From Calditrichaeota bacterium AABM5.125.24 (lineage in GTDB: Bacteria > Electryoneota > AABM5-125-24 > Hatepunaeales > Hatepunaeaceae), in the NCBI GenBank assembly GCA_002127415.1, contig MWJR01000185.1, positions 1-16,224 on the forward strand: a DNA stretch of 16,224 nucleotides. The letters run 5' to 3'. Below, one piece after another: positions 7,286-14,337 of this stretch. Under the pieces are notes generated by a model. It saw nothing but the letters and a program-made list of their open reading frames with translations. It ran no database searches and was not told the DNA's origin. Numbering within the stretch: the stretch's first letter is position 1; each line of letters begins with the position of its first letter. The translations under genes were made by a program, and so were the position numbers.

Positions 7286-7731
7286 AAAAGGAAACCATCA
7301 TCTATTTCGCCTACGGCGTCAACCTCGACTTTCACGGTATGCAGTTGCGCTGCCCCGGCTGCCAGCCGTTGGGAACAGCCGTGCTGCCCGATCATCGCCT
7401 TGTCTTCCGGGGCGTAGCCGACATCGAAACCACAGCTGGAAGCAAGGTTTATGGCGCCTTATATGAAATCACCAACGACCATCTGCGCACTCTCGACCGC
7501 TTCGAGGGCTATCCCCGGCTTTACACCCGCAGACAGGTGCAGGTCGTTACAGATAGGGATGAGACCATCCAAGCGACCGTCTATCAGATGAGCAGGCGCG
7601 ACGGTTATTCACCGCCATTCCAGGGTTACCTGGAAGTCATCCTCTCCGGCTGCCGCCAATGGGGCATCCCGGAGGAATACATTCGAACCATCATCGGAGC
7701 CGCTGCGGCTTCACATTTCGGAGGATATTGA
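7282..7731 (+). CDS. Gamma-glutamylcyclotransferase-like (AIG2/GGCT family) protein
   Basis: A 149-residue protein of the GGCT/AIG2 family. These enzymes release 5-oxoproline from gamma-glutamyl amines or peptides by intramolecular attack. The substrate-loop motif FAYGVNL (9-15) stands where YGSN is usual. The RCPGC segment (23-27), the strand GSKVYGALYEIT (53-64) and LDRFEGYPRLYTRR (71-84), holding the expected catalytic acid Glu75, are all present. The length is normal for single-domain members. It overlaps the amidoligase by 4 nt and has little Shine-Dalgarno of its own, so it is made with it. The pairing suggests that one enzyme makes a gamma-glutamyl-type linkage and the other removes or edits it. 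The natural substrate cannot be deduced. Confidence 0.88.
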   Translation: MKKETIIYFAYGVNLDFHGMQLRCPGCQPLGTAVLPDHRLVFRGVADIETTAGSKVYGALYEITNDHLRTLDRFEGYPRLYTRRQVQVVTDRDETIQATVYQMSRRDGYSPPFQGYLEVILSGCRQWGIPEEYIRTIIGAAAASHFGGY

Positions 7732-7732
7732 C

Positions 7733-7996
7733 ATGACCACAACCCAAACCACCAAGCATGAACTGGTCAACGAGGACACCGTCTTCGCTGGCAGCGCCGT
7801 CGAAATCGTCCAGTTGATGCGCGACCAGGCATACTTCGAGCGGGGCGTCCCCCTCGAGGATTACCTCGAACAGCTCGCCCGCTTTATCCGGTCCTGCTCC
7901 GGCGTTGACATCTCCATCTCCGGCGAGGACTTCGAGGCCAGAGCCGAGAGCTTCATCCAGGAGCTGATCCGCATCGGCTATTTCAAAGAGGCGTGA
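7733..7996 (+). CDS. Small protein of unknown function, third gene of the amidoligase cassette
   Basis: An 87-residue protein whose ATG follows the cyclotransferase stop by one base, with a good GGAGG 8 nt upstream lying inside that gene's end. It is acidic. A polar N-terminus (about 1-12) is followed by ELVNEDTVFAGSAVEIVQLM (10-29), a helix around LEDYLEQLARFIRSC (41-55), a short beta stretch VDISISGED (58-66) and a final helix ARAESFIQELIRIGYF (69-84). There is no membrane segment or signal peptide. I do not recognise a domain. Co-transcription with an amidoligase and a GGCT suggests a substrate, carrier or regulator, but nothing in the sequence proves it. It is not homologous to the flanking tail proteins. 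Confidence 0.75.
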   Translation: MTTTQTTKHELVNEDTVFAGSAVEIVQLMRDQAYFERGVPLEDYLEQLARFIRSCSGVDISISGEDFEARAESFIQELIRIGYFKEA

Positions 7997-8009
7997 GGCC
8001 GGATTTAAA

Positions 8010-8064
8010 CACAAAGTTCACAAAGAGCACCAAGGATTTCTTTGTGACCTTTGTGCGCTTTTAG
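8010..8064. terminator. Palindromic heptamer repeat, copy 2; candidate bidirectional terminator
   Basis: CACAAAG (8010-8016), CACAAAG (8019-8025) and CACCAAG (8028-8034) are followed by a 5-nt loop and then CTTTGTG (8040-8046), CTTTGTG (8049-8055) and CTTTTAG (8058-8064), again on a 9-nt period. It shares the TTTAAACACAAAG entry and the CTTTGTGCGCTTT exit with the copy at 4215-4268. It lies between two convergent stop codons (7996 and 8070), where a two-way terminator is expected. The stem is AT-rich and lacks a clean U-tract, so terminator function is an inference; the repeat itself is certain. If it stopped minus-strand transcription fully, the hub and all distal baseplate genes would be silenced. 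Confidence 0.6.
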
Positions 8065-8069
8065 TTTAG

Positions 8070-8720
8070 TCACCCCGTATCATCGCCGGGTGCCTCGCTA
8101 GGATATTCCTCGCCCATGGCATCTGACTTGCCTTGCTCATATCGGCGGCGCAGGTAATCGTCCTCGGGATTGCCGAGGGCTTCGTTCAGCTTGGCATCGC
8201 CGGCGATGGCTTCCTCGCCTTTGGCTTCCGCTTTTACCACCGCCTCCTGCTGCTGCTCCTGCATCTTCAACTGGTTTTCCACCGACTCGAACTCGGTCAA
8301 GTGCAGCGTGCAGGAGATGTAATCCAGCTCGTTGTCGTGGACCTCGATCTCCTTTATCAGCACCTGCCGGATGCCGCAGGCGTCGGTCAGGGTGGATACG
8401 ATCTCCTGCGGCACCGGCAACGCTTCCCGCGACGGTCGAAAAAGCCCCTGTACCTGCTCGAACCGCTCGCGTGCCGTCTCGACAACCTTGCCGCCCTCCT
8501 CCCGGTCGCAAATCTCAAGCTCGATGGTGATCTCCGAATCCTGAAATCCCACGGGCTGCTTCACCTTGCCGGAGCGACCCTTGATCTCGATTTCGTCTAT
8601 CTTCAGCGCCTGTTTGATGCGCATGCTTCGTGGCGGCACGGGCAGTGTCACGCTGCCGATCATGCACTCGATCTGTTCCTCATTGACCAGCTGCTGCGTC
8701 TGAATCTCATCGTCAGGCAT
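8070..8720 (-). CDS. Putative baseplate hub/tube adaptor protein (follows tape measure)
   Basis: A 216-residue protein translated from an ATG overlapping the tape-measure stop by 8 nt. In contractile tails the gene between tape measure and hub encodes an adaptor joining tube to hub (XkdP/gp53-like position). Residues about 15-70 (ECMIGSVTLPVPPRSMRIKQ, then VGFQDSEITIELEICD) and 95-145 (LPVPQEIVSTL, then IKEIEVHDNELDYISCTLHLTEFES) form the beta-rich part and resemble those adaptors. The C-terminal third (about 150-216) is Gln/Glu/Ala-rich, probably helical or disordered, and there is no LysM domain, unlike many relatives. The hub gene that would normally come next is displaced by the plus-strand cassette. 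Structural role fairly likely; the precise family is not certain. Confidence 0.68.
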   Translation of the reverse strand: MPDDEIQTQQLVNEEQIECMIGSVTLPVPPRSMRIKQALKIDEIEIKGRSGKVKQPVGFQDSEITIELEICDREEGGKVVETARERFEQVQGLFRPSREALPVPQEIVSTLTDACGIRQVLIKEIEVHDNELDYISCTLHLTEFESVENQLKMQEQQQEAVVKAEAKGEEAIAGDAKLNEALGNPEDDYLRRRYEQGKSDAMGEEYPSEAPGDDTG

Positions 8721-11571
8721 TGACGACCACCCCTTCTATCCCCTCACCCTGGGCGGCAAGCTCTTCAAATACCTCCAGCAACTGCTCCTTGATCGACTTC
8801 GAATCCTGACCGGAGGCGTGTATCTCGAACCGCAAATCCCTTATGCTGCGGTCGACGTTGACGGTCTGACTCTTGGATGTGCTGATGGCGTTGGATACGA
8901 TACTGCCCCCTGCCGGTGGTGCGAAAACTTCTTCTGACGTGACAGATGCAGCGAACCTCGGTGGAGTGACTCGAGCGGTTATATCCTCAGCAGTCTTGAT
9001 CGTCGGGATCAGCGGAATCTCAATGCCGACCAGCCCGGCAATAGCTCTAATGCCACCCAGCAGACCATTGAGATTGTTGATAATCCAGTTGGCTGTGGTG
9101 ATGAGGGCGGACTTTACGCTGTCCCACACAGATGAAAAGAATCCCGCAATCGCACTTCCCACACCTTCGAACACACCCCGCAGAACACTCCAGCCTTTGC
9201 GGAAGACCACCACTATCCAGTCCCAGCCTGCCTTGATTCCTGTCCAGACCCAGTCGACGACCGCTTTCATTCCGCTCCACACCGCGTCCCAGTTCTTGTA
9301 AAGCAGGATGATCCCGGCGATCAGCAGACCGACAGCGGTGATGATGAGACCGATCGGATTGGCGTTCATGGCGACATTCAATGCCCACTGCGCGGCTGTT
9401 ACTACGCCTGTTGCCACCGATTGAGCGATCATGGCAGCCCTTGCGACTAACATCCTCACACCAAATAGAGCCACCTTGGCTGCCGCCTTGACGAAGTTGA
9501 CCGCCAGGAGTCCAAGCTGGCGAACGACCATGCCAATACCTTGTGCAAACTTGACTGTCCAGGATACAGTGGACCTGACCATGCCTGCCGCGAATGACCA
9601 GGCGGATTTCATACCGCGAGTGAATGCGCTGATCATGGAAGTGACAGCCCTCTTAACACCAGTTGCCGCCGCCGAAAATGCACCCTTGATCTTTGTCGGC
9701 AACGTCGCCGGGTCAAAGGCTGCTATCTTCATCGATAAGTATTTCAACTCAGCGCTTGCAACTCGCAGATAGTAGGGCAGGGTCCGCATCGCATTCGCCA
9801 AACCGCCGGTAGCTCTCACATATCTGAACATCCCGAGTGCTCCGCCGCCGAATACAACCGCCAGGCCGGCACCCAGGATCTTGTGCTCCTTCAGCCAGCC
9901 GAACAGACGTGAGAACATTCCCACCGAGAACCCAATTACATACGCTACCAAACCGCCAAATGCGAGTAGCGGTGAACGCGCTCCGGTGAACTTTTCATTC
10001 CAGGCGGTGTACCATTCGGAAAGGCTTTTTATCCAACTACCAAACGCGGTTACGATCACGTTCTTGACGGTGATAATGATATTCTTCAGCGAGGTGAACA
10101 CAGGCGCTAACGCGGACCAAACCGCCTTCGCGGTATCCTGTATTCCCAGGAAGTTAGACTTCCATGCGAGATAGAGCAGACCCACAGCAGCTACGATCGG
10201 TAGAATAGGAGCCATGGTTGCCCACAGCGCTCCTGCCAGACCACCTAACGCAGTGGTAAAGGTCAGACTCGAGACCGTTCCGATCCCCAGCGAAGCCGCC
10301 AGACCGATAATACCCGCCATTGAAAGCTGAAGCATTCCCCCGGCTAACGCCAGACCGCCGACCATCACAAGTACCGCACCGCCGATCAGCGCCACGCCCA
10401 TGCCGAGCTTCAACAATAGAGGATGCGATGCAGCCCATTTCTGAAACGCGAGAGCCGCTTTGGAAACGGTATTCACTATCGGGATTACCACGGGCAAAAT
10501 AGCCTTGCCCAACACCTCGAAGGTATTGTGTACGCGCTGTTTCAACAGACCGAATACCGCACCAAGGTCAACATTCATGGCGGTCGCCATCTCGAGGGTG
10601 GTAGCAGTTCCACCGCGCATCGCGCTGCCCAGATCGGAGATATTTCCCTTCAGAGCATCGATCTTGGGCATCAGCAGGTCAACCACCGTCAGCGCCTCGA
10701 TCCGTCCGAACGCCTTCATCATCTCCATCTTCTCGACCGCGTCGACGATCTCGCCGTATTTGCCCCTGATCCGTTCCAGTATCTGTGGGATCGGCAGCAG
10801 GTTGTTATTCGCATCGACGAAGCTGATCCCCATCTGCTCACCCGCTTCGGCAGCCGATTTCATGAAGGCGCGGTATCTGGTTCCGGCTTCAGCGCCCGAC
10901 ATCGTCGCCTGCAGCATGCCCAGAACCGAGAGCTGCTCTTCCAAGGGAACTAATGCCGAGGTCGCCATCGCTCCGATGTTTGAAATCGCTGCCGCCATTT
11001 CAGGTCCGGTGGTCTTGAAGGCTCGAACGGCAGCCGACATTCCTCCGGAGAACAGCTCGCCGAACTCGAAGTCCGACAGGTCGCCATAGAAGTCTTTGAA
11101 TATGCCATACCCGGTCGCAAACAGCGAGGTCATTTCAGATACACTCGCCTTGGTCGCTTTGGCAGTCAAGGCTGCGATCTTGGTAAATTCACCTACTGCA
11201 GTATCCGACAGGGAGGCGATTCCGGATTTGATATCATATGCAGCCGCGATGAAATCGGACTTAGTTATACCTGCAAACTGGTTGGAAAAGTCCTGAGCGG
11301 CTTTTTCGAGGGATTTTAAATCCTTAAAACCGAGCGACGCCATTTCACCCAGCGCTTTGGTGGTGGCGTTGGTGGACTTGACTGTCAGCGCTGCAAAGCC
11401 AGCCAATGCCGTTCCCACCCCCAACATCCAGCCACCGATCTTCATCAGGTTCTTGGCAGATGCCTTGAACTTATCCATCTGCGATACAGCCTCTCCCATC
11501 GTCCCCGCCAGGTTGGAGGAGCCGATGAGGCGGATGTTTATCCCCTGGGTGAAGCCCTGTAACATACTCAA
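8713..11571 (-). CDS. Tail tape measure protein
   Basis: A 952-residue protein, the longest here. It lies inside the tail tube during assembly, fixes tail length, and is ejected on infection. Residues about 80-300 match the phage minor tail/tape-measure core, notably DFIAAAYDIKSGIASLSD (106-123) and KASVSEMTSLFATGYGIF (141-158). Hydrophobic Gly/Ala-rich stretches near 46-64 and 386-470, and later ones such as PIGLIITAVGLLIAGIILLY, are typical membrane-interacting segments. A Trp-rich region (KAGWDWIVVVFRKGW) lies near the C-terminus. At about 0.15 nm per residue the tail would be near 140 nm, a family rule of thumb. The start is TTG 11571 (GGAGG 5 nt upstream, TTGA overlap with the chaperone extension) or ATG 11565 (11 nt away). 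Confidence 0.93.
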   Translation of the reverse strand: MSMLQGFTQGINIRLIGSSNLAGTMGEAVSQMDKFKASAKNLMKIGGWMLGVGTALAGFAALTVKSTNATTKALGEMASLGFKDLKSLEKAAQDFSNQFAGITKSDFIAAAYDIKSGIASLSDTAVGEFTKIAALTAKATKASVSEMTSLFATGYGIFKDFYGDLSDFEFGELFSGGMSAAVRAFKTTGPEMAAAISNIGAMATSALVPLEEQLSVLGMLQATMSGAEAGTRYRAFMKSAAEAGEQMGISFVDANNNLLPIPQILERIRGKYGEIVDAVEKMEMMKAFGRIEALTVVDLLMPKIDALKGNISDLGSAMRGGTATTLEMATAMNVDLGAVFGLLKQRVHNTFEVLGKAILPVVIPIVNTVSKAALAFQKWAASHPLLLKLGMGVALIGGAVLVMVGGLALAGGMLQLSMAGIIGLAASLGIGTVSSLTFTTALGGLAGALWATMAPILPIVAAVGLLYLAWKSNFLGIQDTAKAVWSALAPVFTSLKNIIITVKNVIVTAFGSWIKSLSEWYTAWNEKFTGARSPLLAFGGLVAYVIGFSVGMFSRLFGWLKEHKILGAGLAVVFGGGALGMFRYVRATGGLANAMRTLPYYLRVASAELKYLSMKIAAFDPATLPTKIKGAFSAAATGVKRAVTSMISAFTRGMKSAWSFAAGMVRSTVSWTVKFAQGIGMVVRQLGLLAVNFVKAAAKVALFGVRMLVARAAMIAQSVATGVVTAAQWALNVAMNANPIGLIITAVGLLIAGIILLYKNWDAVWSGMKAVVDWVWTGIKAGWDWIVVVFRKGWSVLRGVFEGVGSAIAGFFSSVWDSVKSALITTANWIINNLNGLLGGIRAIAGLVGIEIPLIPTIKTAEDITARVTPPRFAASVTSEEVFAPPAGGSIVSNAISTSKSQTVNVDRSIRDLRFEIHASGQDSKSIKEQLLEVFEELAAQGEGIEGVVVNA

Positions 11572-12100
11572 TGCCGCCTCCGGGAGGCTTTATCGATCAG
11601 CTTCTTCTCCTCCTCAGCCAGCCACTCAGCCGAAGCATAAATCTCGATCACCCGGTCCATCGGCATCCGGTCAACCATCTCGAAGGTGTAAGCGGGGAAG
11701 GTTTTACAGATCACAGCTCTCATCTGCAGGTACCAAGCTCTGGCGAGGTCGCGTTTGACCTCGCCTATAACTTTTTTACCGTGAATTCCTTATTGTAGCC
11801 GAGTACTTCTTGAATCTGTTCCGCCAAAGCCACGATCCTTCCGGGCTGCCAGTTGCCGGAACGGTTGTATTCGATATCTGTCGCGTCGATCTCAGGATAG
11901 ACCACGTAAGCCTTGACCATGTTCAGAGGCACGCGGTTCTCCTTGCCCGGTTTCACGTTGCCGATCTGGGCGAACTCGTCCCAGTTGGAACCACGGATGA
12001 TGAACTGTTCGCCGGTCGCGTTGTCCGTTATCTGAAAGAGCGGATAGCCTTTGTAACGCTCCTTCAGTTCGGAGATGATCTTGTCTGTGAGTTGTTCCAT
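11568..12100 (-). CDS. Tail assembly chaperone, long form made by -1 frameshift
   Basis: The predicted frameshift product is 177 residues: codons 1-110 of the short form, then a switch at A AAA AAG (11771-11777) into the -1 frame from 11771, reading 67 more sense codons to a TGA at 11570-11568. The extension begins VIGEVKRDLARAWYLQMRAV, continues through TFEMVDRMPMDRVIEIYASA and ends EEEKKLIDKASRRRH. It is open for its whole length and ends exactly where the tape measure starts. In lambda (gpG/gpGT), P2 (gpE/E') and many others, both forms bind the tape measure and tube protein before assembly. The extension has no good start site of its own, so frameshifting is the natural explanation. Confidence 0.85.
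11742..11777 (-). promoter_or_regulatory. -1 programmed ribosomal frameshift signal
   Basis: The slippery heptamer A AAA AAG occupies 11777-11771 in the correct phase (GTA AAA AAG in the zero frame). After a 5-nt spacer (TTATA) comes a perfect 9-bp stem, GGCGAGGTC (11765-11757) and GACCTCGCC (11750-11742), with a 6-nt loop. The zero-frame TAG stop is at 11767-11765, overlapping the foot of the stem. The layout matches classic bacterial -1 signals, in which a downstream stem stalls the ribosome on an A-rich heptamer. Confidence 0.9.
11765..12100 (-). CDS. Tail assembly chaperone, short form
   Basis: A 111-residue protein between tail tube and tape measure, the fixed place of tail assembly chaperones. 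It begins MEQLTDKIISELKERYKGYP and carries a compact beta-rich middle (PLFQITDNATGEQFIIRGSN, about 20-39) and a C-terminal helix ending near the slip site. The ATG at 12100 is preceded by TGAGGTCAAA, a good Shine-Dalgarno. Most ribosomes would stop at TAG 11767; a minority would slip into the long form. The short form normally coats the tape measure with several copies and is absent from the finished virion. Family assignment rests mainly on position plus the frameshift signal. Confidence 0.85.
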   Translation of the reverse strand: MEQLTDKIISELKERYKGYPLFQITDNATGEQFIIRGSNWDEFAQIGNVKPGKENRVPLNMVKAYVVYPEIDATDIEYNRSGNWQPGRIVALAEQIQEVLGYNKEFTVKKL

Positions 12101-12122
12101 TTTGACCTCAATTCGTTTGTTT

Positions 12123-12201
12123 ATAAGTGATCAAGTGAGCAAGTGATCAAGTAATCAAGAAAGAGCCTGGCGTTCTTCATACTTGATCACTTGATTACTT
12201 T
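12123..12201. repeat. Palindromic intergenic repeat of AAGTGATC-type words
   Basis: In the 101-nt gap between tail-tube stop and chaperone start, AAGTGATC-like words recur (AAGTGATC, AAGTGAGC, AAGTGATC, AAGTAATC) on an 8-9-nt period. They meet an opposite arm (CTTGATCACTTGATTACTT). The inner 19-nt arms pair at 17 positions, and AAGAA/TTCTT extends the stem into a loop around GAGCCTGGCG. The right arm runs into the T-run at the tube stop. On the tube mRNA this is a long hairpin immediately after the stop codon, so it may partly terminate or protect transcripts of the highly expressed sheath-tube genes. It resembles in style, but not sequence, the CACAAAG palindromes. Confidence 0.75.
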
Positions 12202-12672
12202 TTAGAATACTCCTGTGGCACCGGTAGCGAACCCGCTGCACTTGATCCCGATCGGTTCGGCGTCCTCGCTGTCGGAGAAGCCGCCCTCCTGGTCGGTGAT
12301 CTCGACGCCGGTGAAGGTCTTGGACCTGACCGCCGCCGCGCCGGGATACATGATGATGATCACCGCGTTGCGGATGTCGGTGAAGTCCTCGAAGGTCGAC
12401 AGCAGCGCCGCATTCTTGGCTGTCTCCGCCGCGTTGATCGCCGAGTTGGTCAGTATCTCCTTGATCTCGAAGTCGATCTCGTATATCTTGTGCGCGCTGC
12501 GGGTGACGCCGTGTGCCGACTTGAATCCCGCCCCGAACAGCGGCTTCTTGCCCTTCTTTATCTTCCAGTTGAAGTTCTGAAGCGCCAGCACCGGAACGCC
12601 GTCGAGGAACATCTTGATCGAGTTGCCGGAGATGCCGTCCGCGAATCCCACCGCCTCAAATAGATCTGGCAT
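12202..12672 (-). CDS. Tail tube protein
   Basis: A 156-residue protein directly after the sheath, as in nearly all contractile tails; hexamers stack to form the DNA-conducting tube. Residues about 18-48 (IKMFLDGVPVLALQNFNWKIK) carry the edge strands, and KIYEIDFEIKEILTNSAI (62-79) a following strand and helix. Ile-rich AVIIIMYPG (102-110) and TFTGVEITDQEGGFSDSEDA (118-137) form the late beta hairpin expected in tube proteins. The ATG at 12672 has GGAGG 7 nt upstream, between it and the sheath stop. The gene ends immediately at an AAGTGATC-type palindrome that may keep its transcript abundant. Confidence 0.85.
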   Translation of the reverse strand: MPDLFEAVGFADGISGNSIKMFLDGVPVLALQNFNWKIKKGKKPLFGAGFKSAHGVTRSAHKIYEIDFEIKEILTNSAINAAETAKNAALLSTFEDFTDIRNAVIIIMYPGAAAVRSKTFTGVEITDQEGGFSDSEDAEPIGIKCSGFATGATGVF

Positions 12673-12686
12673 TAGTCATCCTCCAC

Positions 12687-14078
12687 TTAATCGAGATATA
12701 CTTTCGTCAGGATGATTTCGAACGCCTTCATCGAGTTGACCGACAGGGTCACCTGTGCCTCGCCGAGGGTGCGCATCTCGTCGGTCGACTCAACCGACAG
12801 TTCATAGCTGTCGATCTCGCCCTTCTGCACCATTAGCTCCAGCGGTCGCTTCATGTCCTCTTCCAATAGCTTCAGACCTTCACCACCCTCGTCATTCGGA
12901 CGTCCCAGATGTGGAAAGGCAGCGATTCGCGCTTGCTTGCCCGCGCTGTAAACAGCACGCAGCTTCTCGACCCGGTTATATGTCTCGCCGGTCGGCGGCG
13001 CGTTATTTGACAGGGCGATGATCTTGCCGATCCCCGATTGAGTACGCAGGTAATTGATGTTCGCCTGAATGAGCTGTACCTGCTGTCCGCGCAGGAACTC
13101 CGGAACCAGGGAGATGATGTTCCCCGGCGACTCCCCGATGAGGCTCTTCTGCAGAGACATCGCCGCCATCTTGCCGCTGCAGGATGACAAAATCCGGTTG
13201 ACATACTCGCTGCCGTCAGAATCGATAAGCTTCGCTTCTCCGGCAAAGAACACCGCATTGCGGTCGGTGAAGTCGACTTTGAGAGCGATGCAGGCGTCGA
13301 CGTAATCCTGAATCTCCTGAGGTGTTGGGTTTTCGGAATCGACGGGCTCGAAGCGCGGCATATCGAGGATGGAAAATCGTTCGCCGAGGACATTCTCGAC
13401 CATGTTACGGCAGCTGGTGACGATGGCAGTCCACAGAGCGGGTGTATCCGCGCCGGTGAAGTGCACCCAGGACACATCGGTGAACTGTTCGGAAAACTCG
13501 ATGGCGTTGATGTAGTCGCCGTTGGTCAAGGTTTCACCGTCGGTGCCGCCGGTAAGGCTCTCACCGGTCACTGCGTCCGGAAGATCGTCCGCCAGCTTGA
13601 CGGCTGTAATCAAGGTCTGACCGCCGTTAATGGCTTCGACGAGGGCGTCATTCGAATCACCGGTGAATGCGGAGGTCTCTTCAGTGTCCGGGTCGGTGAT
13701 CTCGATGGTGCGGGAATCGCCGTCGACCGTTACATCAACCTCAATCGCGTTCCACCAGGTGCCGGGTTCGGCAGCCTCCAGACGAATCACATCCGTTTCA
13801 CCAGATTTCAGAATCAGGGTTGCCTTCTGAGCGTCGCCGATCCGAACCGCATAGATCATCGAGCTGCCGGCATCGAGGCGCTCTAAAATAGCCTTCAACA
13901 GCTCGCCGCCTCGGAATATCTGTCTGGCGGTGTTCTTGTCTGAAATGGTGTAGCGGGTGAGGAGCTGCCCGCCCTTCGCAGCGCCTGCCGCAAACTCGAC
14001 GTTGGAGGCTGGTGGCGTTACAATCACCGATCCGGAGAGGTATTCGGTGTAGACGTCTTTGATGATCTTCGTCGCCAT
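12687..14078 (-). CDS. Tail sheath protein
   Basis: A 463-residue tail sheath (464 if the first of two adjacent ATG codons, at 14081, is used). The ATG at 14078 is preferred because GGAGG lies 6 nt upstream. Sheath subunits surround the tube and contract to drive it through the envelope. The N-terminal arm (IIKDVYTEYLSGSVIVTPPA) and FRGGELLKAILERLDAGSS start a variable outer domain. The conserved C-terminal core includes DRNAVFFAGEAKL, QQVQLIQANINYLRTQSGIG (about 335-354), PPTGETYNRVEKLRAVYSAG and the final strands GEAQVTLSVNSMKAFEIILT that interlock with neighbouring subunits. Acidic residues and Thr/Gly are frequent in the surface domain (about 100-190), as expected for an exposed variable region. 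The gene overlaps the preceding stop (ATGA). Confidence 0.9.
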   Translation of the reverse strand: MATKIIKDVYTEYLSGSVIVTPPASNVEFAAGAAKGGQLLTRYTISDKNTARQIFRGGELLKAILERLDAGSSMIYAVRIGDAQKATLILKSGETDVIRLEAAEPGTWWNAIEVDVTVDGDSRTIEITDPDTEETSAFTGDSNDALVEAINGGQTLITAVKLADDLPDAVTGESLTGGTDGETLTNGDYINAIEFSEQFTDVSWVHFTGADTPALWTAIVTSCRNMVENVLGERFSILDMPRFEPVDSENPTPQEIQDYVDACIALKVDFTDRNAVFFAGEAKLIDSDGSEYVNRILSSCSGKMAAMSLQKSLIGESPGNIISLVPEFLRGQQVQLIQANINYLRTQSGIGKIIALSNNAPPTGETYNRVEKLRAVYSAGKQARIAAFPHLGRPNDEGGEGLKLLEEDMKRPLELMVQKGEIDSYELSVESTDEMRTLGEAQVTLSVNSMKAFEIILTKVYLD

Positions 14079-14329
14079 CATTTACCTCCCACCGGCGCTT
14101 TAAGCCAGCAGTCGATCAGAGATTTGAATCGGGCTGGTTCCATCCTGTCTCTGGGCGTCAAACCGTGAGCCTTCATCACCGCCGCTGCAACGTTGGGATC
14201 GATCCCCTTCTGGCGGATGATAGTCGAGAGCCGCAGACCCGAATCTTCCCGCGGTGTCTTCACAGACTCGTCATCCATGGTGATATTCGCGTCTGGCGAA
14301 TCCCCTTCAGTCTTCTTCTTCTGAGGCAT
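14078..14329 (-). CDS. Small charged protein upstream of the sheath, function unknown
   Basis: An 83-residue protein with a strong start (GGAGGTGAG before ATG 14329) and a stop overlapping the sheath start, so it is clearly translated. The first 35 residues (MPQKKKTEGDSPDANITMDD) are polar and probably disordered. The rest is predicted helical (LSTIIRQKGIDPNVAAAVMKA, 34-54, then ARFKSLIDCWL, 66-76). The helical part, with GIDPN and HGLTPRD turns, resembles small proteins found before sheath genes in other tail clusters, but I know no assigned function. A structural or assembly role is possible. Confidence 0.75.
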   Translation of the reverse strand: MPQKKKTEGDSPDANITMDDESVKTPREDSGLRLSTIIRQKGIDPNVAAAVMKAHGLTPRDRMEPARFKSLIDCWLKAPVGGK

Positions 14330-14337
14330 CTCACCTC

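Noticed and set aside
7354..7362. The CPGC motif in the GGCT-like protein as a zinc or redox site.
   Set aside because: The segment aligns with a usual RCP-type segment of the family; a single extra Cys is not enough to claim a metal or redox site.
7733..8720. Shared LVNE word between the 87-residue cassette protein and the hub adaptor N-terminus.
   Set aside because: Only four to five residues match and nothing else aligns, so this is chance.
11765..11780. The run of six A could be a sequencing error splitting one chaperone gene.
   Set aside because: The run ends in G in the exact slippery phase and is followed by a perfect hairpin at the right distance; this arrangement is a known tail-chaperone frameshift layout.
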